Source of the DNA: an uncultured Opitutia bacterium
Lineage (GTDB): Bacteria > Verrucomicrobiota > Verrucomicrobiae > Opitutales > MB11C04
Direction of reading: 5' to 3'
Assembly: GCA_913048545.1 (NCBI GenBank)
Contig: CAJWWH010000035.1
Span: 1-14,525, forward strand
DNA: 14,525 bases
A program made the position numbers and the translations under genes. Under the pieces are notes generated by a model. The model saw nothing but the letters and a program-made list of their open reading frames with translations. It had not been told where the DNA came from and did not search any database. Positions 1-5,836 of the stretch are shown here, one piece after another; the stretch's first letter is position 1; the number at the start of each line of letters is the position of its first letter.

Positions 1-99
1 TTTCAAGTCGCCGGTCTGCTTCACGAGGGAGGATACAAATTCGGGAAATACCACGATGTGCGGATGTACGAACACCGGCTGGGGAATCAGGGGAAATAA
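1..99 (+). CDS. GNAT-family N-acetyltransferase, C-terminal fragment
   Basis: The frame is open from base 1 and stops at TAA 97-99, giving the last 32 residues of a protein whose start lies outside the window. The run Gly-Leu-Leu-His-Glu-Gly-Gly-Tyr-Lys-Phe-Gly-Lys-Tyr-His-Asp-Val matches the end of phosphinothricin-type GNAT acetyltransferases, which typically close with 'vG...evGyKfGrw.Dv...e..L'. Members of that group move an acetyl group from acetyl-CoA to the amine of amino-acid-like compounds such as phosphinothricin or methionine sulfoximine. The substrate cannot be judged from this tail. The acetyl-CoA-binding region is not in view. It runs convergently toward malate dehydrogenase, whose stop is 22 bases away. 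Confidence 0.7.
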   Translation, partial: FQVAGLLHEGGYKFGKYHDVRMYEHRLGNQGK

Positions 100-104
100 G
101 TAGT

Positions 105-126
105 AAAAACAGGGCTGTACTCAGCC
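105..126 (-). terminator. Short hairpin terminator at the end of malate dehydrogenase
   Basis: Read on the minus strand, GGCTG-AGTA-CAGCC forms a 5-bp stem with a 4-base loop (113-126). It overlaps the mdh stop codon and is followed after three bases by five T (105-109). The stem is short, so efficiency is uncertain. It sits between two convergent genes, where a terminator is expected. Confidence 0.4.
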
Positions 127-1113
127 GGGGAGGAGATCACGCACAAGTGTGCGCTCTTCGTCCAGTTCATTCACAGATGTGTCAATTTTCCCACGGGCAA
201 ATTCGTTAATCGGCACACCCTGTACGATTTCCCAATCTTTCCCATCGGAACGGACCGGAAAGGAGGTAATCAGGCCTTCCTTGGTGTCATAACTTCCATC
301 AGAAGCCACGCACACACTGTTCCAATGACCCGCTGGGGTGGGATTGATTAACGAACGGACTGTGTCAATCGCGGCATTGGCCGCGGAGGCGGCGGAGGAG
401 GCTCCCCGTGCTTTGATGATCGCAGCACCTCTTTGTTGCACGGTCGGAATGAAGTCAATATGGGCCCATGTATCATCCGAAATTACTTCGGGTGCGGATT
501 TTCCGCCAATTTGAGCATTATAATAATCAGGATACTGAGTAGCGGAATGATTTCCCCAAATAGTAACATTGGAAACTTCAGATACCTGAACACCAGCTTT
601 GGCAGCTAACTGTGCAGCGGCCCGGTTTTCATCCAAACGGGTCATGGCGAACCAACGCTCTCTCGGAATATCCGGGGCATTGTTCATCGCAATGAGACAA
701 TTGGTGTTGCATGGATTACCCACCACCAGAACCCGGGCATCGGACGCCGCGTTTGCCTGAATGGCCTGTCCCTGTCCGGTAAAAATTTTACCGTTTATTC
801 CAAGAAGGTCTCCTCTTTCCATTCCTGCTTTTCGGGGCACACTGCCTACAAGGAGGGACCAGTTTGCCCCGCTAAAGCCTTCATTTAAATCGCAGGTCGG
901 GCGAATATCCTTAAGCAAAGGAAAAGCACAATCGTCCAATTCCATGCAAACTCCCTCCAGGGCTTTCATACCGGGTTCAATCTCAATCAGATTGAGAGCG
1001 ACTGGTTGGTCGGGACCGAATACGGCTCCGGAAGCAATGCGGAAAAGAAGAGAGTAACCGATTTGACCGGCTGCTCCGGTCACAGCCACACGGATGGGTG
1101 CTTGATCATTCAT
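121..1113 (-). CDS. mdh: Malate dehydrogenase (NAD-dependent)
   Basis: A 330-residue protein that interconverts malate and oxaloacetate with NAD in the TCA cycle, in the cytoplasm. The N-terminal Rossmann motif is TGAAGQIG (residues 12-19). Substrate-binding arginines are visible at R94 and R100 in the VPRKAGMER loop and at R164, with D161 in TRLDENR. The catalytic histidine is H189 in [12 protein letters not shown]. The insertion after the first strand ([12 protein letters not shown]) and the overall length fit the malate dehydrogenase group with cytosolic-type sequences (about 325-330 residues) rather than the lactate-dehydrogenase-like bacterial form. The ATG at 1111-1113 places the Rossmann motif at the usual distance from the N-terminus. 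No convincing Shine-Dalgarno is seen. It lies 35 bases downstream of the DAHP synthase gene on the same strand, so co-transcription is plausible but the functional link is weak. Confidence 0.95.
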   Translation of the reverse strand: MNDQAPIRVAVTGAAGQIGYSLLFRIASGAVFGPDQPVALNLIEIEPGMKALEGVCMELDDCAFPLLKDIRPTCDLNEGFSGANWSLLVGSVPRKAGMERGDLLGINGKIFTGQGQAIQANAASDARVLVVGNPCNTNCLIAMNNAPDIPRERWFAMTRLDENRAAAQLAAKAGVQVSEVSNVTIWGNHSATQYPDYYNAQIGGKSAPEVISDDTWAHIDFIPTVQQRGAAIIKARGASSAASAANAAIDTVRSLINPTPAGHWNSVCVASDGSYDTKEGLITSFPVRSDGKDWEIVQGVPINEFARGKIDTSVNELDEERTLVRDLLPG

Positions 1114-1148
1114 AATAGGAAATAATGGGAATGGTTAAAAAATAGATT

Positions 1149-2237
1149 TCAGGAAAAACGAGCCTTATCAATTACATCGGCTGTCCGACGAAGGCAAGCT
1201 TCTGTGCTCGACCAGTCGATGCACCCGTCGGTGATGGATACTCCGTATTCGAGTTCATTCAATGGACGGGGAAAAGATTGACTACCAGAATTTAAATGAC
1301 TTTCAAGCATCACTGCATGAATCACATCCGCCCCGTTTTGAATTTGCGCAAGTACCTCATCCAGCACAACCGGTTGACGGGCCGGGTCCTTTTCACTATT
1401 TGCATGGCTGCAGTCAATCATCACAGAAACCGGGGCGTTTGCGGAACGCAGGGCTTGCTCGGCCGCACGGACATGATCAGCCCCGTAGTTTGGGCCGTTG
1501 GTTCCACCGCGAAGAATAAGTTGACAGTCCGGATTCCCTTCCGTGGTCACCGCGGAGGCTCGACCATCCTCAGTAATTCCGAGAAATGTCTGGCTCATCG
1601 TGGCGGCTGTAATGCCATTCACCGCCGCTTTTAGATCGCCGGCGGTGGCATTTTTAAATCCAACCGGCATCGACAAACCGGAAGCCATTTGCCGGTGAGT
1701 CTGTGATTCGGAGGTGCGTGCCCCGATTGCTGACCAGCAAAGAGAATCGGCAATGTACTGGGGAGTAATGGGGTCAAGCAGCTCAGTGGCGGTGGGGATT
1801 CGCATATCCAAAACCTCGCCAAGGAATTGCCGGGCAATTCGCAGTCCACCCGGAATGTCACAGGTTCCATTAAGCTTCGGATCCATAATCAAACCTTTCC
1901 ATCCCACTGTGGTACGGGGCTTCTCAAAATAGACCCGCATCACCATTAACAGCCGATCCTTGAGTTCGTCCGCTAACTTGGCAAAGCGTTCCGCATATTC
2001 GCGGCAGGAAGCGAGATCGTGAATCGAACAGGGTCCCACCACCGCGAGCAGACGGGAATCCTCCCCCTGAATGAGGGAATGCAGGGCGGTTCTCGCCTCT
2101 CTGACGAACCCCATCTGATCCGGGGAACGGGGAATCGCGTTGCACAGTTCAACCGGTGCGGGCAGGGCTTCCGAATTGGTAATTCTTAAATTTGTAACTT
2201 TATCCACAGGAACAGAACATAAATGAGGAGCTTGCAT
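1149..2237 (-). CDS. aroF/aroG/aroH family: 3-deoxy-7-phosphoheptulonate (DAHP) synthase, class I
   Basis: The first enzyme of the shikimate pathway, condensing phosphoenolpyruvate with erythrose 4-phosphate. With the ATG at 2235-2237 the protein has 362 residues, close to the roughly 350 of E. coli AroG, and aligns with it along its length by eye. Hallmarks are VVGPCSIHD (metal ligand C70), MRVYFEKPRTTVGWKG (about 100-115), PVGFKNAT, ILRGGTNGPNY, MIDCSHAN (metal ligand H278), MLESHL (E312) and SITDGCI (D337). The four ligands keep the spacing of the E. coli enzyme. A TTG two codons upstream (2241-2243) could also initiate, but I prefer the ATG. Which aromatic amino acid inhibits it cannot be read from the sequence. 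Only 32 bases separate it from the divergent ygfZ-like gene, so any promoter must overlap coding sequence. Confidence 0.95.
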   Translation of the reverse strand: MQAPHLCSVPVDKVTNLRITNSEALPAPVELCNAIPRSPDQMGFVREARTALHSLIQGEDSRLLAVVGPCSIHDLASCREYAERFAKLADELKDRLLMVMRVYFEKPRTTVGWKGLIMDPKLNGTCDIPGGLRIARQFLGEVLDMRIPTATELLDPITPQYIADSLCWSAIGARTSESQTHRQMASGLSMPVGFKNATAGDLKAAVNGITAATMSQTFLGITEDGRASAVTTEGNPDCQLILRGGTNGPNYGADHVRAAEQALRSANAPVSVMIDCSHANSEKDPARQPVVLDEVLAQIQNGADVIHAVMLESHLNSGSQSFPRPLNELEYGVSITDGCIDWSSTEACLRRTADVIDKARFS

Positions 2238-2269
2238 GAACAAGCTAAACTTTTAGAATTTACACTTTT

Positions 2270-3169
2270 ATGGAAACTTTTTTTTACAAATTGTGCCCCA
2301 AAGGAGTAATCCGGGTCATGGGAGAAGACGCAGTGGACTACCTGCAAAGCCAATGCAGTATAAACCTGAGGAAATTGGACACCGGTAAAATTCGTTATGG
2401 ATTACGTCTATCCACCCGTGGCCGAGTTCTGGGTGATTCCTATTTTCTTCGTCTTGATGAAGAGGAATTCATTCTCCTGAGCAGAGAATGTGAAGGCGCC
2501 GATCTACTCTCTCTCCTGAATGAAAACATCGTGGCGGACGAGGTTGAATTTATCAACGAAAGTAATGCATGGGAATTAATTACTGTTTGGAAAAACGGTT
2601 CAGGTAATGTTCAAATGGAAAATTGGCCAGAAAAACCATCCGCGGGCGAATATATTCATGCCGACAAATCTTACTTTTTTGAAGACTTCAGAATCTCACC
2701 GGGAACCTATTCGATTTTACAGCCTTTGCATAGCAAAATTCCACAGGGAGTAAACTTGAGAGAAATGGATTATGATTCTCTCCAGATCAAAAGGATACGG
2801 GCTGGCTTGGTTTCCGTACCCAGTGAAATCGGCCCCACCGATCTTCCACAGGAGGGACGATTGGAATTGGATGCGGTGGATTTTGACAAAGGCTGCTATC
2901 TGGGCCAGGAAACGATGGCGAGAATCCACGCGATGGGCAGGGTCAGAAGACTGACATTTCCAGTAATGTGGAATGGTGAAGAACTTCCTGATCTACCCTG
3001 CAATTTATATGATAATCAGAAGAAAAAAGGGGTCCTGAAAAGCCTGATTCCTCTTGGGAAACAAAAAGCAATCGGCATGGCTTTGATTCATGAGAGTGCC
3101 GAGGAAGCATTGCAGACCGGAGGATTGGAAATTGAAGGTTTCCCAAACGGAAGAATACAGAAAGCATGA
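2270..3169 (+). CDS. ygfZ: YgfZ/GcvT-like folate-binding protein (Fe-S cluster assembly)
   Basis: This 299-residue protein is of the family related to the aminomethyltransferase of glycine cleavage but lacking that activity. YgfZ/IBA57 proteins bind folate and support assembly or repair of certain Fe-S enzymes. The signature K-G-C-Y-x-G-Q-E is present at residues 207-214, including the conserved C209. The N-terminal half carries the family pattern 'vxGxDavdyLQsQ...l' (G18-Q28) and 'GR.L' around residue 51. GcvT itself is longer and has a different C-terminal half, so YgfZ is the better call. The stop codon overlaps the start of the next gene as ATGA (3166-3169), implying translational coupling. 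The start ATG at 2270 lacks a Shine-Dalgarno; the leader is A/T-rich. Confidence 0.88.
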   Translation: METFFYKLCPKGVIRVMGEDAVDYLQSQCSINLRKLDTGKIRYGLRLSTRGRVLGDSYFLRLDEEEFILLSRECEGADLLSLLNENIVADEVEFINESNAWELITVWKNGSGNVQMENWPEKPSAGEYIHADKSYFFEDFRISPGTYSILQPLHSKIPQGVNLREMDYDSLQIKRIRAGLVSVPSEIGPTDLPQEGRLELDAVDFDKGCYLGQETMARIHAMGRVRRLTFPVMWNGEELPDLPCNLYDNQKKKGVLKSLIPLGKQKAIGMALIHESAEEALQTGGLEIEGFPNGRIQKA

Positions 3170-3402
3170 GAGAGGAAAATGAAAGCGAACAGGTCGCCCA
3201 AATTTTCACCAATTTGGGAGCCGAAGAAAAAGTGGCACTTCAAATGGCCAGGCAACTCATAAAACGGGCAGAACAGCGATCGAGGAATGAAAATATTTCC
3301 AAAACGGATGCATTACGCGAACTCCTTGAAGTCGCGGTGTATGGGGCGCAAGGTATGCTCAAACCGAGTGATCAAGCTGATTTAGAGCCTAAAAATGACT
3401 AA
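3166..3402 (+). CDS. Small hypothetical protein coupled to ygfZ
   Basis: A 78-residue acidic, soluble protein with no signal peptide or membrane segment and no family I recognise. The middle (about residues 19-60) is predicted by eye to be helical and highly charged: EEKVALQMARQLIKRAEQRSRNENISKTDALRELLEVAVYG. The pattern 'KTDALRELLEVAVYGAQG' could be a helix-turn-helix-sized element, but this is not strong. It is a real gene by context: its ATG overlaps the ygfZ-like stop (ATGA), it is on the same strand, and a hairpin terminator follows its stop directly. It therefore ends the two-gene operon. A role near Fe-S protein maturation is a guess from position only. Confidence 0.7.
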   Translation: MREENESEQVAQIFTNLGAEEKVALQMARQLIKRAEQRSRNENISKTDALRELLEVAVYGAQGMLKPSDQADLEPKND

Positions 3403-3426
3403 AACCCAGAAAAAAAGGGGGTTTTT
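3401..3426 (+). terminator. Intrinsic terminator after the ygfZ operon
   Basis: AAAACCC (3401-3407) can pair with GGGTTTT (3419-3425), with an 11-base A-rich loop and a T tract at the end (3422-3426). It starts inside the stop codon of the 78-residue gene. The core is only three G-C pairs, so strength is moderate. Confidence 0.5.
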
Positions 3427-3502
3427 GCAAAAAGTGTTTGACCACAAGCCCTAAAACAAAGAGCAATAGAGCTTATAACTCATCTAACAATACTTCCAAA
3501 AA

Positions 3503-3509
3503 AAGGAAA
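3503..3509 (+). promoter_or_regulatory. Ribosome binding site of the HU gene
   Basis: AAGGAAA lies five bases upstream of the ATG at 3515. It is one of the few recognisable Shine-Dalgarno sequences in the window, consistent with high expression of an HU protein. Confidence 0.6.
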
Positions 3510-3514
3510 CATAC

Positions 3515-3796
3515 ATGAATAAAGGACAACTAGTAGAAGCCGTACAAAAAAAACTGGGCAAAGACACAACCAAGGCTGCCGCCGATGCTGCTCTTAATGC
3601 AGTTATCGATTGCATCACTGCAGGTGTGAAGAAGGATAAAGAAAAAGGTGTTCAAATTATTGGATTTGGTACCTTTTCAATTGTGAAGCGTGCCGCCCGT
3701 AAAGGCGTCAATCCACAAACCGGTGAAAAGATCAAAATCAAGGCTTCCAAGTCTGTAAAATTCAAGCCAGGCGCAAAGCTCAAAGCAGCTATATAA
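3515..3796 (+). CDS. hup: HU-family DNA-binding protein
   Basis: A 93-residue nucleoid-associated protein of the HU/IHF family, which binds and bends double-stranded DNA as a dimer. It begins MNKGQLVEAVQ as HU proteins do. It carries the family core GFGTFSIVKRAARKGVNPQTGEKIKI at about residues 49-74, with the conserved R-x-G-x-NP-x-TG beta-arm tip (P67 would be the intercalating proline), and ends in the usual KFKPGAKLKAAI. The length matches the roughly 90 residues of HU. It is monocistronic: a terminator precedes the upstream region, a clear Shine-Dalgarno precedes the ATG and a strong terminator follows. The 112 bases upstream (3403-3514) should hold its promoter, but I could not find a well-spaced -35/-10 pair. 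HU versus an IHF subunit cannot be settled by eye. Confidence 0.95.
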   Translation: MNKGQLVEAVQKKLGKDTTKAAADAALNAVIDCITAGVKKDKEKGVQIIGFGTFSIVKRAARKGVNPQTGEKIKIKASKSVKFKPGAKLKAAI

Positions 3797-3820
3797 TTGC
3801 TTGAATATCATACCCCTTTT

Positions 3821-3849
3821 AAAACCCACGGGTAACCGTGGGTTTTTTT
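3821..3849 (+). terminator. Strong intrinsic terminator after the HU gene
   Basis: A perfect 11-bp stem, AAAACCCACGG (3821-3831) and CCGTGGGTTTT (3836-3846), encloses the loop GTAA. A run of seven T follows at 3843-3849. The symmetric A and T ends make it potentially active on both strands. Confidence 0.9.
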
Positions 3850-3870
3850 GGATAATCATTCAAAAACAAC

Positions 3871-5061
3871 ATGGATTCAATACCCGACAAGGAACAGTCC
3901 AAAATAGCCTACTCTGAATTTATGAAAGATGCGGTGGGCTCATTCGCACCCGGACGCATCGAATTTCTCGGTAATCATCTCGATTACAACGGAGGCGTAG
4001 TTCTTGGAACTGCAATTAACGCCGGTATTTATGGTCTCGCACTCCCCGCGAAGGATTCCTCATTTCGACTGTTCAGTGAAAGCTTCGAGGGCGCGGAGAT
4101 CTTCGGTTCCATCGAAAAAATCGAAAAGCAAAGCGGAAAGAAGAGTTGGGGGAATTATTGCCTCGGTGTCCTCATGGTTCTTCAAAAAATGGGATTGGCT
4201 CCTGAATATGGATTCTCCCTTACGCTCACCACGGACCTGCCTATGTCCGCGGGACTTAGTTCCAGTGCCGCGGTGGAACTCGCCACCGCCCAGTGCCTGC
4301 TTCAACTAGCCAAGCATGAGGTCAGTAAAAAAGAGTTGGTTACTATTTGCCGGCAGGCAGAAAATGAATGGGTCGGATTACCCTGCGGAATACTTGATCA
4401 GGGAACCTCCGCGTTTGGGGAAACCAATCAGATCGTGCAGATCGATTGTGCGGAGGAAAGTTTTTCCACCCTCGCCCTTCCTCCCCAGACCAGCTTTTGG
4501 ATTTTTGACACCGGAATCAAACACGATTTGGTTGACTCACTCTATGGGACAAGGAACCAGGAGTGCATGGATGCACTGGCCCTGTTACAAAAAAACGATC
4601 CCACTCTGGAGTGCCTTGCAAAATGCTCCCCCTCTCTACTCCAAAAAACTGATATGCCCGAAAACCTCCTTAAAAGAAGTCGTCATGTGGTCGAGGAGCA
4701 AGACAGGGTCCTCCACTTTGGCGAGGGTTTGAAAAATGGAACACCTCCCAGGGAACTCGGTTTGCTTTTAAACGCGTCCCACCAAAGTTCTTCAAAACTT
4801 TTTGAAAACAGCCTGCCTGAACTTGATTTTATGGTCAGTCAGTTAATCGGGAATGACAAAGTACTGGGAGCAAGACTTACCGGGGGTGGATTTGGCGGAG
4901 CCGTTTTGGCTTGGACCACCTTGTCATTCTCCGAAGAAGACGCGTCTTTAGTGGCGGAAAAATATGATTCGAAATGGAGCTCCACTCCCCATTTCCATTC
5001 TTTTTTACCCTCTTCAGGTGCCCGTTCACGGGATCCCCTGGAAAAAGATATTAGCCACTGA
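3871..5061 (+). CDS. galK: Galactokinase-family GHMP sugar kinase
   Basis: A 396-residue cytoplasmic kinase that would phosphorylate a sugar, most likely galactose, at C1 using ATP (Leloir pathway). The signature region is APGRIEFLGNHLDYNGG (residues 26-42), with R29, H36 and D38 at the positions that contact galactose. The GHMP ATP-binding loop is PMSAGLSSSAA (124-134). The catalytic aspartate is D176 in GILDQGTSAFGE, Y225 lies where galactokinases contact the sugar, and the C-terminal glycine motif is TGGGFGGA (337-344). The glutamate usually preceding the histidine (GEHTDYN) is replaced by N35, so sugar specificity may differ. The first ATG leaves 25 residues before APGR, as in E. coli GalK. 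The start is only 21 bases beyond the HU terminator, so its own promoter is not obvious. Its 3' end overlaps the convergent hydrolase gene by 11 bases. Confidence 0.88.
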   Translation: MDSIPDKEQSKIAYSEFMKDAVGSFAPGRIEFLGNHLDYNGGVVLGTAINAGIYGLALPAKDSSFRLFSESFEGAEIFGSIEKIEKQSGKKSWGNYCLGVLMVLQKMGLAPEYGFSLTLTTDLPMSAGLSSSAAVELATAQCLLQLAKHEVSKKELVTICRQAENEWVGLPCGILDQGTSAFGETNQIVQIDCAEESFSTLALPPQTSFWIFDTGIKHDLVDSLYGTRNQECMDALALLQKNDPTLECLAKCSPSLLQKTDMPENLLKRSRHVVEEQDRVLHFGEGLKNGTPPRELGLLLNASHQSSSKLFENSLPELDFMVSQLIGNDKVLGARLTGGGFGGAVLAWTTLSFSEEDASLVAEKYDSKWSSTPHFHSFLPSSGARSRDPLEKDISH

Positions 5062-5836
5062 CAAGAAACTCGCGGGCTGCGGTCAGAAAACCGGCACGGT
5101 CTTCAACATGTAAATCGTGCCCGGCATTAACTAAGACTTCAAACTTCGCTGCAGGGAAATATTCAATAATTTCAGGCTGGTGCTCAGATCGTAAATAGCC
5201 CGACTTTCCTCCCCTTATAAAAAGAGTGGGCCCTTTATACTGATCCTTCCCGGCAAGGGGATTGGACGAAAGAAAATCAATTGAATCACGCAACGCCCGG
5301 ATATTCGTTTTCCAGTGGAACGCACTTCCATCTTCAACCAGATTCGTTAATAGAAACTGCCGAAACGCCCAGTTCGAAATACTGACCGCAAGAAGTTCAT
5401 CGGCATGTTTTCTGGACTGCAAAGTCTGAAGGTTCATTTCCAGTAAAGCATCAAGCGTGGGGATGTGCTGTCCAGATGGATAATCCCGCGGAGCAATATC
5501 AGCAATAATCAACTTTCCGACACGGGATGGATGGTCACAGGCAAAACGCATCGCCACTTTCCCGCCCAGGCTATGCCCGCACAGAGAAAACTTGGGAATA
5601 TTATAATGATCGGCATAGCGAAGCAAGTCTTCGGACATGGCTTGAATTGTGGCATCCGCACTATGGAAGGAATTCCCGTGATTTCTCAGGTCGAGGCAGT
5701 GAAGGGAGAAATCCTTGGAAAGTTCCCTCGCCACGGAACGCCAGTTTCTTGACGATCCCAACAAACCGTGCATCAGGATAAGAGGAGGTCCGTCCTCGCC
5801 GTGCAGTTCTGCGTGAACCAGTGATAAATTGGTCAA
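5051..5836 (-). CDS. Alpha/beta hydrolase, YbfF/ABHD11-like esterase
   Basis: A 261-residue soluble alpha/beta-fold hydrolase. The oxyanion motif is HGLLGS (23-28), the family-typical DLRNHG follows at 49-54, the nucleophile is S89 in GHSLGG, and the catalytic histidine is H240 in NAGHDLHVE. The classical acid position after strand 7 reads GGKSGYL, without an aspartate. D113 in ADIAP is the likely acid, as I recall for the E. coli esterase YbfF, the closest family match. YbfF hydrolyses short acyl esters and acyl-CoA in vitro; the substrate here is unknown. The start is TTG at 5834-5836, overlapping the mutS stop TGA, with GGAG (5842-5845) five bases upstream inside the last mutS codons. That arrangement supports this start and translational coupling to mutS. 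The next in-frame ATG would delete the first strand and the HGLLG motif. Confidence 0.88.
   Translation of the reverse strand: MTNLSLVHAELHGEDGPPLILMHGLLGSSRNWRSVARELSKDFSLHCLDLRNHGNSFHSADATIQAMSEDLLRYADHYNIPKFSLCGHSLGGKVAMRFACDHPSRVGKLIIADIAPRDYPSGQHIPTLDALLEMNLQTLQSRKHADELLAVSISNWAFRQFLLTNLVEDGSAFHWKTNIRALRDSIDFLSSNPLAGKDQYKGPTLFIRGGKSGYLRSEHQPEIIEYFPAAKFEVLVNAGHDLHVEDRAGFLTAAREFLVSG

Noticed and set aside
761..1057. 98-codon plus-strand frame beginning with ATG inside mdh
   Set aside because: It lies wholly antisense to a well-conserved gene, and its Arg/Pro/Ser-rich translation is typical of a shadow frame.
3438..3479. TTGACC and TATAAC upstream of the HU gene as a sigma-70 promoter
   Set aside because: The spacer would be about 30 bases instead of 16-18, so they do not form a standard promoter pair.
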